DNA of 64,000 nucleotides from Kordiimonas sp. SCSIO 12603 (GCF_024398035.1 NZ_CP073748.1:1158001-1222000); one strand, 5' to 3'; positions 8,111-16,238 are shown, counted from the first letter of the stretch. The notes: generated from the sequence alone by a model not told the origin. Translations and numbers: made by a program.

Positions 8111-8569
8111 ATGCGTAATTTTGACCTTTCTCCATTAATGCGTTCCAGCATTGGATTTGACCATTTATCCCGTCTTGTAGATTCCGCTTTATCCAGCGAA
8201 AGCAGTGCTGCTTATCCGCCGTATAATATCGAAAAGCTGGATGAGGACGATTACCAGATTACCATGGCTGTTGCCGGTTTTGCCCCTGATGAACTGAATG
8301 TAGTTATCCAGGAAGGCACATTATTGATTTCCGGTGCGGCTAAAGAAGATACCGGAGACCGCAAATATTTGCATCGCGGTATAGCAAAGCGCGCTTTTGA
8401 ACGTCGATTTGAGCTCGCAGAAACCATTAAGGTTGGGGATGCCCACTTTGAAAATGGACTGCTGCAGATTGATCTTAAACGAGTGATCCCTGAGCATAAA
8501 AAACCGCGTAATATCGAAATCAGATCAAGTGAGCCACGCGTGAAAACGCTTGAGGCCTCGGATATCTAA
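8111..8569 (+). CDS. Small heat-shock protein, Hsp20/IbpA family
   Basis: 152 residues. A short N-terminal arm (MRNFDLSPLMRSSIGFDHL) typical of IbpA-type proteins is followed by an alpha-crystallin domain at about 33-130 (YNIEKLDEDDYQITMAVAGF, then FENGLLQIDLKR) and a tail containing the NIEI-like anchoring motif. These proteins are ATP-independent holdases that bind unfolding proteins. The ATG at 8111 follows AGGAGG at 6 bases. Expression is probably controlled both by a sigma-32-like promoter and by the ROSE-like hairpins directly upstream. Monocistronic, with a terminator at 8635-8683. Confidence 0.94.
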   Translation: MRNFDLSPLMRSSIGFDHLSRLVDSALSSESSAAYPPYNIEKLDEDDYQITMAVAGFAPDELNVVIQEGTLLISGAAKEDTGDRKYLHRGIAKRAFERRFELAETIKVGDAHFENGLLQIDLKRVIPEHKKPRNIEIRSSEPRVKTLEASDI

Positions 8570-8634
8570 GCCCTGATTTCCCTTTAAGTTGCGATTTCTC
8601 CCTATTCCACGATCCTCGCAGTCGTGAAACTTCA

Positions 8635-8683
8635 GCGGGAACCGACCAATCCTCCCCCGATATGGTCCGTTCCCGCCTTTTTC
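8635..8683 (+). terminator. Terminator of the small heat-shock gene
   Basis: GCGGGAACCGACC (8635-8647) pairs with GGTCCGTTCCCGC (8664-8676) with a single mismatch, followed by CTTTTTCG. Long stem, clear T run; it lies 65 bases after the stop codon and just before the convergent DUF1192 gene. Confidence 0.82.
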
Positions 8684-8685
8684 GT

Positions 8686-8880
8686 TTATGATTTGAAGAA
8701 GGCGTCTGCCGCCGCGCGGCTCGCTTTTTTGGCCTTTATTTCCTCTTCTGTACGCGTAATCTCTATTTTTAAAACGGTAATGCGTTCTTCAAGCTGATCA
8801 ACGCTTGCTTCAGATAGGTCTTCTTTCTCAAGAGCAGCAGTTGGCGTATCTTTCTTCAGTGGTAAGTCATCAAAGTCCAT
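8686..8880 (-). CDS. DUF1192 family small protein
   Basis: 64 residues from the ATG at 8880. The C-terminal half SVDQLEERITVLKIEI...SRAAADAFFK is the DUF1192 pattern, a short coiled coil common in alphaproteobacteria and without known function. The first 25 residues (MDFDDLPLKKD...) are acidic and low in structure. It stands divergent from the quinone oxidoreductase gene, whose ATG is at 8954. The frame stays open upstream of 8880, but that part overlaps the divergent gene and is not coding. Confidence 0.85.
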   Translation of the reverse strand: MDFDDLPLKKDTPTAALEKEDLSEASVDQLEERITVLKIEITRTEEEIKAKKASRAAADAFFKS

Positions 8881-8953
8881 CACGGGGTCTCTCGTATAAA
8901 AACTTGTACATGTATCAAAATTGCCCACATTATACGGGTTATTGGGAGGATGT

Positions 8954-9934
8954 ATGCAAGCAATAGAAATTAGTAAGCCCGGGGCCCCTGAAGTTTTGGT
9001 GCCCTGCGAACGAGATATCCCTGCACCCAAAGCAGGTGAGGTGTTGATCAAGGTAAAAGCAGCTGGTGTAAACAGGCCAGATTGTGTGCAGCGAAAAGGC
9101 TTATACCCCCCACCACCGGGTGTAACAGACATTCCGGGTCTGGAAGTGGCAGGCATTATTGAAGCGATCGGTGAAGAGGTAAAGGGGTTTGCTGTAGGCG
9201 ATTCGGTATGTGCGCTCGTGCCGGGTGGTGGCTATGCGGAATATTGTGTTTCCCCTATGGAAACTCTTCTTCCTGTGCCGGAAGGCTTCAGTTTTATGGA
9301 AGCGGCAGCTATTCCGGAAAACTATTTTACCGTATGGTCAAATGTGTTTGACCGCGCAGGCCTGCGGGCAGGTGAAACCATACTCATACATGGTGGATCA
9401 TCAGGAATTGGTGCAACCGCTATTCAGCTCGCTAAAGCTTTTGGCGCAACTGTTATCACCACAGCTGGTAGCGATGAGAAAGTTGCTTTCTGTGAAAAAC
9501 TTGGTGCCGATAAATGCATCAACTACCGAGAGCAGGATTTTGTAGAAGAAGTGCTTTCTTTCACTGGTGGCGGTGTGAACGTCGTGCTGGATATGGTTGG
9601 CGGAGAGTATATTGGCAAAAATATTATGTGCCTCGCGCCTGATGGCAGGCATGTTTCCATTGCATTCCTTACGGGGCCGCAGGTGGAAGTGAATATGATG
9701 CCTGTAATGCTGAAAAGGTTAACACTTACGGGCTCCACGCTTCGACCAAGAGATAATGGTTTTAAGGGCGATATTGCAAACGCTCTAAAAACACAGGTTT
9801 GGCCACTGCTTGAAAAAGGGCAGGCGAAGCCTGTTATTGATAGTGTGTTCCCTCTAAAGGATGCTGACAAAGCGCATGCTTTGATGGAAGCGAGCACGCA
9901 TAAAGGGAAAATCATTCTAGAAGTTGTTGAATAA
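8954..9934 (+). CDS. NAD(P)H-quinone oxidoreductase, zinc-free MDR family (PIG3-like)
   Basis: 326 residues. The N-terminal GroES-like domain (PEVLVPCERDIPAPKAGEVLIKV, NRPDCVQRKGLYPPP) lacks zinc ligands, as in quinone oxidoreductases. The NADP-binding Rossmann fold starts at about 140 with HGGSSGIGATAIQLAKAFGA. The family reduces quinones using NADPH in the cytoplasm. The ATG at 8954 follows GGAGG by 4 bases; an upstream start would overlap the promoter region. It closely resembles the TP53I3/PIG3 group by NRPDCVQRKG and PRDNGFKGDIA. Monocistronic. Confidence 0.9.
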   Translation: MQAIEISKPGAPEVLVPCERDIPAPKAGEVLIKVKAAGVNRPDCVQRKGLYPPPPGVTDIPGLEVAGIIEAIGEEVKGFAVGDSVCALVPGGGYAEYCVSPMETLLPVPEGFSFMEAAAIPENYFTVWSNVFDRAGLRAGETILIHGGSSGIGATAIQLAKAFGATVITTAGSDEKVAFCEKLGADKCINYREQDFVEEVLSFTGGGVNVVLDMVGGEYIGKNIMCLAPDGRHVSIAFLTGPQVEVNMMPVMLKRLTLTGSTLRPRDNGFKGDIANALKTQVWPLLEKGQAKPVIDSVFPLKDADKAHALMEASTHKGKIILEVVE

Positions 9935-10144
9935 TGAGCGTGATAAAGCTTCTTTGATGCAGTTTTTGTATGAATTAAATCAGAAACCACCATTTCGCGG
10001 TGACAGTAAGCCTGTTACCTGTTAAGAATGATTCAGGAGGATTTTCTCCACCCCCTTTTCATTACAATTGAAAACTTCAGGGGGCAGGCTGGCGGGGGCT
10101 AGTCTGTGCAAGGGAGATATCTGTTTAACAGTTAGGAAATTGGG

Positions 10145-10765
10145 ATGACACAACCTTTAATGCCAATGGCCACTGCGGTGTGGCTGGTTGATAATACGGC
10201 CCTGACATTCAAGCAAATTGCGGATCTCTGCAATCTGCACGAGCTTGAGATTCAAGGTATTGCCGATGGTACGGTTGGTATCAATATTGTAGGACAGGAT
10301 CCAACAGTAAGCGGTCAGCTTACGTGGGATGAAATTAATCGCTGTCAGGAAGATCCAAAAGCATCACTTCAGATTGAAGAAGACGATGTGAAGGCGCTCC
10401 CGCGTACAAAAGGCCCACGCTATACACCGCTTTCCAAACGTCAGGATAAACCAGATGCGATTGCTTGGCTTGTGCGTCACCACCCTGAGCTAACTGATCT
10501 ACAGATCAGCCGCCTTGTGGGAACAACAAAGCCTACGATTCAAAGCATTCGCACACGCAGTCACTGGAATATTTCGAATATTCACCCGCATGATCCGGTA
10601 GGCTTGGGGCTTTGTAAGCAGCAGGAGCTTGATGAAGCGGTTCAAGCTGCTGCATCGCGCCGTGAGAAAATGCTGGCGGACGGTGAAGAAATAGCAACTC
10701 CAGAACCAATGGCTGAAGAACCAGTAGAAGAGCCAAACGCACTGGATACAGATCCAACGTTTTAG
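10145..10765 (+). CDS. trcR: DUF1013 cell-cycle transcriptional regulator TrcR
   Basis: 206 residues, matching the DUF1013 family throughout: N-terminal MATAVWLVDNTALTFKQIADLC, middle helix-turn-helix-like DLQISRLVGTTKPTIQSIR, and an acidic, proline-rich tail from about 180. In Caulobacter-type alphaproteobacteria this essential protein is named TrcR and acts on cell-cycle transcription; that role is carried over from the family. Two helix-turn-helix-like segments (FKQIADLCNLHELEIQGIADG and the second above) suggest two DNA-contacting units. A terminator follows directly. Confidence 0.9.
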   Translation: MTQPLMPMATAVWLVDNTALTFKQIADLCNLHELEIQGIADGTVGINIVGQDPTVSGQLTWDEINRCQEDPKASLQIEEDDVKALPRTKGPRYTPLSKRQDKPDAIAWLVRHHPELTDLQISRLVGTTKPTIQSIRTRSHWNISNIHPHDPVGLGLCKQQELDEAVQAAASRREKMLADGEEIATPEPMAEEPVEEPNALDTDPTF

Positions 10766-10784
10766 GCGATTTGAGATTTAGATA

Positions 10785-10826
10785 AAAAAAGAGCGCGGGA
10801 ACCATCTGGTTCGCGCGCTTTTTGCT
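10785..10826. terminator. Bidirectional terminator between trcR and DUF465 gene
   Basis: AGCGCGGGAACC pairs with GGTTCGCGCGCT (one mismatch) around a short loop, with a run of As before and Ts after. It can end transcription of trcR from the left and of the minus-strand DUF465 gene from the right. Confidence 0.82.
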
Positions 10827-10835
10827 GAAAGCTTG

Positions 10836-11003
10836 TTAATGTTTCGTGAGCCTCGTGAGCTCTTCTTTCAGTTTCAGTTTCTTTCGCTTGAGGTTCATCA
10901 GACGAATACTGTCTGGGGAGGGCCTATGTTCTTCTCGTTCGATAGAGAGTTCAATCTCTGCATGTTTCTGGTTGAGTGATTCTACATGCGTTTCTAGGCT
11001 CAT
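10836..11003 (-). CDS. DUF465 (YdcH family) small coiled-coil protein
   Basis: 55 residues from the ATG at 11003, chosen for the GGAG sequence upstream on the minus strand and because family members begin just before the first helix. The pattern is a helical hairpin: HVESLNQKHAEIELSIERE, a short SPDSIRLMNLKRKKLKLKEEL turn and second helix. Function is unknown. A second member lies at 11823-12026 on the other side of ubiX. Confidence 0.85.
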   Translation of the reverse strand: MSLETHVESLNQKHAEIELSIEREEHRPSPDSIRLMNLKRKKLKLKEELTRLTKH

Positions 11004-11158
11004 ACCTGTCACTCCTCTATAAGCTTTTATGTAAGAGAAGTATTCGACCATCTGAAATGCGACTTGTCACGTAAAAGATTTACCTTCTTCAAGATAGCCT
11101 GTATCTTCGGGTACTTAGCTTGATCACTTTTTTTACCCGCGAAGGATTGTTTCAAAAA

Positions 11159-11743
11159 ATGCGAGAGACTCATCAGGAAAAAGAGACTCGTAACAAACGC
11201 ATGATCGTTGCTATCACTGGCGCGAGCGGTGTGTGTTATGGTGTGAAAGCTCTGGAGCTTTTGAATAAAGCTGGTATCGAAACGCATCTTGTTATGTCGA
11301 AAGCGGCGGAACGCACCCTTCATGAAGAAAGTGATATCAGCCCTGCTGATGTAAAAGCAATGGCCCATACGCTTTATCCCACCAAGGATATTGGTGCTGC
11401 GATTGCCAGTGGTTCTTTCCTGACGGAAGGAATGATTGTGGCGCCGTGCTCCATTAAAACAATGGGTGAGATCGCGACAGGGATCACGTCAAGCCTCGTT
11501 AGCCGAGCAGCTGACGTGGTACTTAAAGAACGGCGCAGGCTTGTGCTGATGGTGCGGGAAACACCACTCCATACCGGACATCTACGGACGATGACCAAGC
11601 TTTCTGAAATGGGCGCTATTATTGCGCCGCCGGTGCCTGCATTTTATTCAAAACCGAAAAGCCTCGATGAAATGGTTACTTTCACAACGGCTAGAGCCCT
11701 AGATCTCTTTGATATTCATATGGATATTAACCGCTGGAGCTAG
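11159..11743 (+). CDS. ubiX: Flavin prenyltransferase UbiX
   Basis: 194 residues from the ATG at 11159, which has GAAGGA 11 bases upstream; an ATG at 11201 right before IVAITGASG is also possible. Family landmarks are the FMN-binding IVAITGASG loop, VAPCSIKTMGEIATG, and the C-terminal RRRLVLMVRETPLHTGHLRTM and PPVPAFYSKP. UbiX attaches dimethylallyl to FMN to make the prenyl-FMN cofactor of UbiD-type decarboxylases in ubiquinone synthesis. ubiD is not in the window. Confidence 0.93.
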   Translation: MRETHQEKETRNKRMIVAITGASGVCYGVKALELLNKAGIETHLVMSKAAERTLHEESDISPADVKAMAHTLYPTKDIGAAIASGSFLTEGMIVAPCSIKTMGEIATGITSSLVSRAADVVLKERRRLVLMVRETPLHTGHLRTMTKLSEMGAIIAPPVPAFYSKPKSLDEMVTFTTARALDLFDIHMDINRWS

Positions 11744-11822
11744 GTGTTTGTTATTCCTCGTCTTCTCTTGCCAGAGAGTTCATGGTATAACCACGGCAGG
11801 GTACTAATATCAGGGCTATTCA

Positions 11823-12026
11823 ATGAATTTGGACGAAGATGCCATTCGGGAACATCTCACCGAAGTTATAGAGCAACACCGCGATTTAGATGATGCAATC
11901 ACTGCTATGGGGGCAGCTGGTTCGTTTGATGCACTTCAATTGCAGCGCATGAAAAAGCGCAAGCTTGCGTTAAAGGATGAGATTGAAAAATTCCAGAGTA
12001 TGCTGGTGCCGGATATTATTGCCTGA
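11823..12026 (+). CDS. DUF465 (YdcH family) small coiled-coil protein, second copy
   Basis: 67 residues: an N-terminal helix (EDAIREHLTEVIEQHRDLDDA), a GAAGSFDALQLQ turn and a second helix (KKRKLALKDEIEKFQ). This is the same DUF465 hairpin as the protein at 10836-11003 but strongly diverged. Small size, in-frame start ATG at 11823 and family pattern support it. Function unknown. Confidence 0.85.
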   Translation: MNLDEDAIREHLTEVIEQHRDLDDAITAMGAAGSFDALQLQRMKKRKLALKDEIEKFQSMLVPDIIA

Positions 12027-12052
12027 AAGCGCACCCTAAAGCGTGGCTGTGC

Positions 12053-12793
12053 TTAACGCACATTTCCTTCGCCTTTAAGTTCCCGCTTGTTTTCATACAT
12101 GGCTTGATCTGCTTTGTTGATAGCATCATCCGGTTGATCGCCAGAACCAAATGTATAGGTACCAAACGCCAGCGACATGGGGATGTTAATCCCGTTATGG
12201 TCCATTGGGTTTTTATCGAGAATACCTGCTAGCTGCTGTGCCTTTTGTGCACCGATAGTTTCATCTGCTTGGGCAAGCAGGATACCAAATTCATCACCGC
12301 CTAAACGGCCAATCACATCGGTGCCGCGAATATTTTCTGAAAGCAGGCGGGCTACATGGAAAAGTGCTTTATCACCCACGTCATGGCCGTAGCTATCGTT
12401 GATTTTCTTCATATCGTTCAAATCAATGAACATCAGCGTAGACGGTGTACCGTAGCGCTCCGCAAAGGAAATCATTCTATTAAGTTCGCGGATAAAGGCA
12501 CGGCGATTTGGTACAGGAAGAAGGGCATCTGTATCGGCCAGATCTTCCATTTCCCGAAGGCGGCGGTTGGTGTTATCAAGTTCTCGGCGTAGGCTATCCA
12601 CTTCTTCCATCAAACCGAGGATGGCTTTTTGTACGCGTTCAGTCATTTCCTCAGGGGGGATGCTTAGAACTTGAACCGTATCGTGGATTTCTCTGGGTCT
12701 GGCAACAGAGCCTGTGCTGGTGGCGCTATCCGCCTTGCGAGTTGGCCGCGCTGGGCCTGTTCTCATAATGCCAGGTGTGTTGGTTATTTTCAT
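12053..12793 (-). CDS. Diguanylate cyclase (GGDEF) without sensor domain
   Basis: 246 residues. A flexible basic N-terminus (1-45), a helix (about 48-85, coiled-coil-like), then a GGDEF domain at about 85-240 with the active-site GRLGGDEFGILL. The inhibitory I-site RGTD lies exactly five residues before GGDEF, so c-di-GMP feedback should work. Two GTPs are joined to c-di-GMP. No membrane or receiver domain is present; dimerisation is probably by the coiled coil, which is the usual signal stalk. Start ATG 12793 is chosen because the longer frame is non-coding-like. Divergent from purE. Confidence 0.9.
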   Translation of the reverse strand: MKITNTPGIMRTGPARPTRKADSATSTGSVARPREIHDTVQVLSIPPEEMTERVQKAILGLMEEVDSLRRELDNTNRRLREMEDLADTDALLPVPNRRAFIRELNRMISFAERYGTPSTLMFIDLNDMKKINDSYGHDVGDKALFHVARLLSENIRGTDVIGRLGGDEFGILLAQADETIGAQKAQQLAGILDKNPMDHNGINIPMSLAFGTYTFGSGDQPDDAINKADQAMYENKRELKGEGNVR

Positions 12794-12997
12794 CTGAATA
12801 CGCCTACTTCTTAGACCCTTAACTATAAGACATACCTTAAAAAATCCTGAATGTGAATCCCTTAGTGAAACTTGTGAACAAAATGAAATTGCCAGCATGC
12901 TTGCATTCGGAGAAACGGTTTCTATAATGCGCGCTCCATCGGTTAGAGGCGCTTGGGGCTTCTAATCAGGTTCGCGGATCATAAAATGGGCCAATCC

Positions 12998-13495
12998 ATG
13001 AGCGACACTACACCACTAGTGGGTATTATTATGGGCAGCCAGTCAGACTGGCCTACCATGAAACACGCGGCAGATATTCTTGCCGAATTGGGAATTCCCT
13101 TCGAAAGTAAAATCGTTTCTGCACACCGTACGCCGGACCGTCTTTACGATTATGCAAAATCAGCCCGTGATAGAGGCTTGAAATGCATTATCGCAGGCGC
13201 GGGCGGTGCAGCACACTTACCGGGTATGGCTGCTGCCATGACACCACTTCCGGTTTTTGGTGTGCCAGTGCAGTCAAGCATGCTTTCCGGGAAAGATAGC
13301 CTCCTCTCCATCGTGCAGATGCCGGGCGGTGTTCCAGTAGGAACGCTGGCGATTGGTAAAGCCGGGGCCAAGAACGCAGGCCTTCTGGCTGCAAGCGTTA
13401 TGGCGCTGATGGATGATGAGGTAGCAGCTAAACTGGATGCTTGGCGCGAAGCGCAAACCGAAAGCGTTGCTTTAGAGCCAGTTGATAGCGAATAA
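12998..13495 (+). CDS. purE: N5-carboxyaminoimidazole ribonucleotide mutase, PurE class I
   Basis: 165 residues from the ATG at 12998 (an ATG at 12986 is an alternative). Landmarks are [14 protein letters not shown], the catalytic-histidine loop [13 protein letters not shown], and [26 protein letters not shown]. It moves the carboxyl group of N5-CAIR to C4 in purine synthesis, using the product of purK, which begins 12 bases downstream. This class I form works as an octamer with PurK. Confidence 0.96.
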   Translation: MSDTTPLVGIIMGSQSDWPTMKHAADILAELGIPFESKIVSAHRTPDRLYDYAKSARDRGLKCIIAGAGGAAHLPGMAAAMTPLPVFGVPVQSSMLSGKDSLLSIVQMPGGVPVGTLAIGKAGAKNAGLLAASVMALMDDEVAAKLDAWREAQTESVALEPVDSE

Positions 13496-13507
13496 AGAGC
13501 TTAAAAA

Positions 13508-14581
13508 ATGACGAAGATACAGCCAGGCGGCACCATAGGGATTTTAGGGGGCGGCCAGTTAGGCCGTATGATCGCTCTAGCCGCTGCTAATTTAGGATAT
13601 AAATGTCATATCTTTTGCCCGGAAGAAAACAGTCCGGCGTTCCATGTGGCTTATACTCATACAGTTGCTGATTATACGGATCAGGATGCGCTTAAGGCTT
13701 TTGCCGAAAGCGTTGATGTCATTACCTATGAGTTTGAAAACATTCCTGCTGAAACCGCTGAGTTTGTTGCGAAGATCAAACCACTGCGCCCGGGGGCACA
13801 GGCGCTTTCGCTTACGCAGGACCGTTTGACAGAAAAAGAATTTCTCAATGATGCTGGCGTGCAAACGGCACCTTTTATGGCATTTGAAACAGAAGAAGAG
13901 CTTCTTGCCGCTTATAAAAAAATAGGCCATCCCGCTGTCGCGAAAACCCGACGATTTGGATATGATGGCAAGGGGCAGGCAATGGTGAAATCCAAGCTGG
14001 ATTTTGATGATGTCTTGGCCGTTACCAAGGGTACACCAGCTATCCTAGAAGGTTTTGTTCAGTTTGACCGGGAAGTAAGCGTGATTGTTGCGCGGTCTGT
14101 TTCAGGCGATGTAGCGGCTTTCCCTGTGGGCGAAAATGTACACACCAATCATATTCTCGATACTACCACAATCCCGGCGAATGTATCAGAGCGCTTGGAA
14201 GCGACTGCCAAGGTAATGGCCACAAAAGTTGCAAATGCCCTTGATTATGTAGGGGTGATGGCTGTGGAAATGTTTGTAAACGATGATAGTGGTGAGATCG
14301 TGGTGAATGAGATTGCACCACGTGTTCATAATTCAGGCCACTGGACTATTGAAGGGGCGGAGACCAGCCAGTTCGAACAGCATGTTCGTGCTATTTGTGA
14401 TTTACCGCTTGGTCAAACAGCAGCGCGCGGCAAGGTGGTTATGAAAAACCTTCTTGGTAAGGATATTCTCGATTATGAGAAATATCTGGATGACCCAAAA
14501 GCCAGCTATCACCACTACGGTAAACAGGAACCGCGCGAAGGCCGTAAAATGGGCCATGTTACTTGGGTTGATAGTGAATGA
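13508..14581 (+). CDS. purK: N5-carboxyaminoimidazole ribonucleotide synthase PurK
   Basis: 357 residues, ATP-grasp enzyme. The N-terminal TIGILGGGQLGRMIALAA loop, ATP-grasp core (HPAVAKTRRFGYDGKGQ, AILEGFVQFDREVS) and metal site EIAPRVHNSGHWTIEGA are all present, so it should be active. It carboxylates AIR with bicarbonate and ATP to N5-CAIR, the substrate of PurE. Its stop codon overlaps the start of the ASCH gene (ATGA), indicating coupled translation. Confidence 0.97.
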   Translation: MTKIQPGGTIGILGGGQLGRMIALAAANLGYKCHIFCPEENSPAFHVAYTHTVADYTDQDALKAFAESVDVITYEFENIPAETAEFVAKIKPLRPGAQALSLTQDRLTEKEFLNDAGVQTAPFMAFETEEELLAAYKKIGHPAVAKTRRFGYDGKGQAMVKSKLDFDDVLAVTKGTPAILEGFVQFDREVSVIVARSVSGDVAAFPVGENVHTNHILDTTTIPANVSERLEATAKVMATKVANALDYVGVMAVEMFVNDDSGEIVVNEIAPRVHNSGHWTIEGAETSQFEQHVRAICDLPLGQTAARGKVVMKNLLGKDILDYEKYLDDPKASYHHYGKQEPREGRKMGHVTWVDSE

Positions 14582-14973
14582 CTTTTATCCCTGCTGCCGA
14601 ATCCTCCTTGGGAATGATGGAGTTTGCTTTTGGCGATTCTCCAGAGTTGGCTGATGAACTCCTTGCCCTTGTGCTTGAGGGTAAGAAAACAGCGACATGC
14701 GATGAGGCAGACAGCGAGGAAGTTTTCAAGATTGGTGAGCGCCAGGTTGTTCTGAACGGCAAGGGAGGCCGTGCCTGTGTGATTGAAACTACAGCGGTTG
14801 AGCGTGTGAAGTTTGGTGATGTAACAGCGGCACATGCGGCCCGTGAAGGTGAGGGTGATCTGAGCCTGAAATTCTGGAGAGATGTTCATATCGAATATTT
14901 CACCAGAACGGGTACTTATGAACCTGATATGCTCCTAGACTGTATCACCTTCAAACTTGTGGAAGTATTTTGA
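14578..14973 (+). CDS. ASCH domain protein
   Basis: 131 residues, overlapping purK by 4 bases (ATGA). The ASCH/PUA-like pattern is GDSPELADELLALVLEGKKTATCD at about 20-43, a beta core with NGKGGRACVIETT, then WRDVHIEYFTRTG near 100. ASCH proteins bind RNA or modified nucleosides; some hydrolyse N4-acetylcytidine. The K-T-A-T and W-x6-Y features fit that group, but the activity is not proven. Co-translation with purine genes suggests a nucleotide-related role. Confidence 0.85.
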   Translation: MTFIPAAESSLGMMEFAFGDSPELADELLALVLEGKKTATCDEADSEEVFKIGERQVVLNGKGGRACVIETTAVERVKFGDVTAAHAAREGEGDLSLKFWRDVHIEYFTRTGTYEPDMLLDCITFKLVEVF

Positions 14974-14983
14974 ACACAACAGC

Positions 14984-15301
14984 CTATACCGGGGCAGTGC
15001 CCCGGTATTCGTATAGTTCGCGCATCAAGCCGTCCGGCCCTTCTGCTTCATAAAGAAACTCCCAGTGTTCCAGTGCTGGTTCAATAAGTTCACTCTGAGA
15101 TTTGAATATTTCCAGATGTGCTGCCCCAAAATCCGCAAGAAGTTCCTCGGTTAATAATCCCAACAGCATCTGCGCTTCCCCTGTGGAAAGCGCATTAAGG
15201 GCTGTGATCGTATCTTCCTGAGCTGTTGCTGTAGGGGCACTTCGGCCCACCAGCTTATAGTGGTGGGCACTACCGTTATATGTACATAAAAGTTCAGGCA
15301 T
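14984..15301 (-). CDS. Acidic protein of unknown family, co-transcribed with yjhX
   Basis: 105 residues from the ATG at 15301, which has AGGTGAG 5 bases upstream; a GTG at 15310 overlapping the yjhX stop is possible. No family is recognised. It has about 17 acidic and 5 basic residues, a beta-like start (ELLCTYNGSAHHYKLVG) and helical rest (TITALNALSTGEAQMLLGLLTEELLADFG). The stop of yjhX lies 5 bases before this start, so both are made from one mRNA. Position and opposite charge invite the idea of a toxin-neutralising partner, but that is inference; in E. coli the yjhX partner is the GNAT acetyltransferase YjhQ, which this is not. Confidence 0.72.
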   Translation of the reverse strand: MPELLCTYNGSAHHYKLVGRSAPTATAQEDTITALNALSTGEAQMLLGLLTEELLADFGAAHLEIFKSQSELIEPALEHWEFLYEAEGPDGLMRELYEYRGTAPV

Positions 15302-15306
15302 AAATC

Positions 15307-15564
15307 TCACCTGTTATCCAGTTGGGCGCGTACAGCCTCAAGCCCCTGCAAGGTAATGCGGTAAGGACGGCTGTTCTGGCTTTTGATAAAGCGGCGCTTT
15401 TTGAGTTTTTTGAAAAGCTCAAGCGTAAAGCCCGCGAGATACCATCCCTCACGGTTTACACAGTTTGCTTTGATAATTTTCCGGGCGTTATCGCGTTCGA
15501 TTAAAATTAAACCACCCTGAGCGAGCGCATGAAGCGCACGTTGCTCGTGTTTGGAAATATTCAC
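15307..15564 (-). CDS. yjhX: YjhX family toxin-like protein
   Basis: 85 residues matching YjhX along its whole length: MNISKHEQRALHALAQGG, IERDNARKI, FTLELFKKLKKRRFIKS, PYRITLQGLEAVRAQLDNR. The fold is a small winged-helix-like domain. In E. coli YjhX is described as the toxin of the YjhX/YjhQ pair; family membership is clear, toxicity here is unknown. The protein is basic (about 18 Lys/Arg versus 7 Asp/Glu). A nested inverted repeat 20-65 bases upstream may be its operator. The downstream acidic gene takes the place of yjhQ. Confidence 0.9.
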   Translation of the reverse strand: MNISKHEQRALHALAQGGLILIERDNARKIIKANCVNREGWYLAGFTLELFKKLKKRRFIKSQNSRPYRITLQGLEAVRAQLDNR

Positions 15565-15583
15565 TGGGGAATTCTCCGAGATC

Positions 15584-15629
15584 CATAAGAAAAGGGCACG
15601 GGTACGAATACGTATCCGTGTTGCTTATG
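15584..15629 (-). promoter_or_regulatory. Nested inverted repeat upstream of yjhX
   Basis: CACGGGTACG (15597-15606) and CGTATCCGTG (15611-15620) pair across a 4-base loop with one G-T pair. CATAAG (15584-15589) and CTTATG (15624-15629) add an outer perfect 6-bp arm. The centre is about 43 bases before the yjhX start. No T run follows, so it is a better operator or mRNA hairpin candidate than a terminator. Confidence 0.6.
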
Positions 15630-15803
15630 AAACCTGCCGCGCTGTGGAAAAATGTGTACCTACAGGGGCAGGTGTTAGCGGGTCTCGGTAGAATTGTTCA
15701 TCAAACTCACTCCAAATGTGATGGCTGAAGCATATGGAACATTGCAAAGTTTGTCTAGGTTGATTTAATGCTGGGGGTGTTTGCTGCGTATCAGGAGGTT
15801 GGA

Positions 15804-16238
15804 ATGCTTAAATATTTTGTGGGTGTGTTGTTTGTGCTTGTTGTTTTCGGAATGCCTTCGAGAGCAGATGAAAATGCAGATGTTCGCGCCGTAACTGAGC
15901 TGGCTGAACGCTATATCAAAGCAACTTATGAAGCTGATATTCCTGCTATGCGTGAGATATTCCACGAAAATGCTGTAATGAACGGCCATCTGTTCGGGAA
16001 TGAGCAGCTAGGTACACCCGAAGATTTTTTCAAAAGCCTGAGCGCAAATCCATCTATGAAATCTGCAGGCGCACCTTTTAAAGGTTGGGTCGAAGATGTG
16101 CGGGTGACAGGGAATGTAGCTAGCCTTACGGTTAAGGAAACTGGGTTTTTCGGCAAAGCCAGCTTCACCGATTATATGCACCTCATTAAACTAAAGGGCC
16201 GCTGGTGGATTATCAGTAAGACCTTTACCTCTGAATAA
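15804..16238 (+). CDS. Exported NTF2-like/Lumazine_bd_2-like protein
   Basis: 144 residues with a signal peptide (1-20, cut near SRA/DE). The rest fits the SnoaL/NTF2 cone fold: a starting helix AELAERYIKATYEADIPAMREIFHENAVM, and the final strands VTGNVASLTVKETGF, SFTDYMHLIKLKGRWWIISKTFT typical of the putative lumazine-binding subgroup. Enzymatic or binding function is unknown. The ATG at 15804 follows AGGAGG by 5 bases, so an upstream ATG at 15768 is not used. Periplasmic location follows from the signal peptide. Confidence 0.83.
   Translation: MLKYFVGVLFVLVVFGMPSRADENADVRAVTELAERYIKATYEADIPAMREIFHENAVMNGHLFGNEQLGTPEDFFKSLSANPSMKSAGAPFKGWVEDVRVTGNVASLTVKETGFFGKASFTDYMHLIKLKGRWWIISKTFTSE

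Noticed and set aside
8881-9156. N-terminal extension of the DUF1192 gene
   Set aside because: It overlaps the start of the oxidoreductase gene and is proline/glycine-rich in the manner of antisense frames; the family starts near MDFDDLP.
10000-10020. GGTGACAG/CTGTTACC hairpin after the quinone oxidoreductase as a terminator
   Set aside because: No T run on either strand and a G-T pair in the stem; not strong enough to list.
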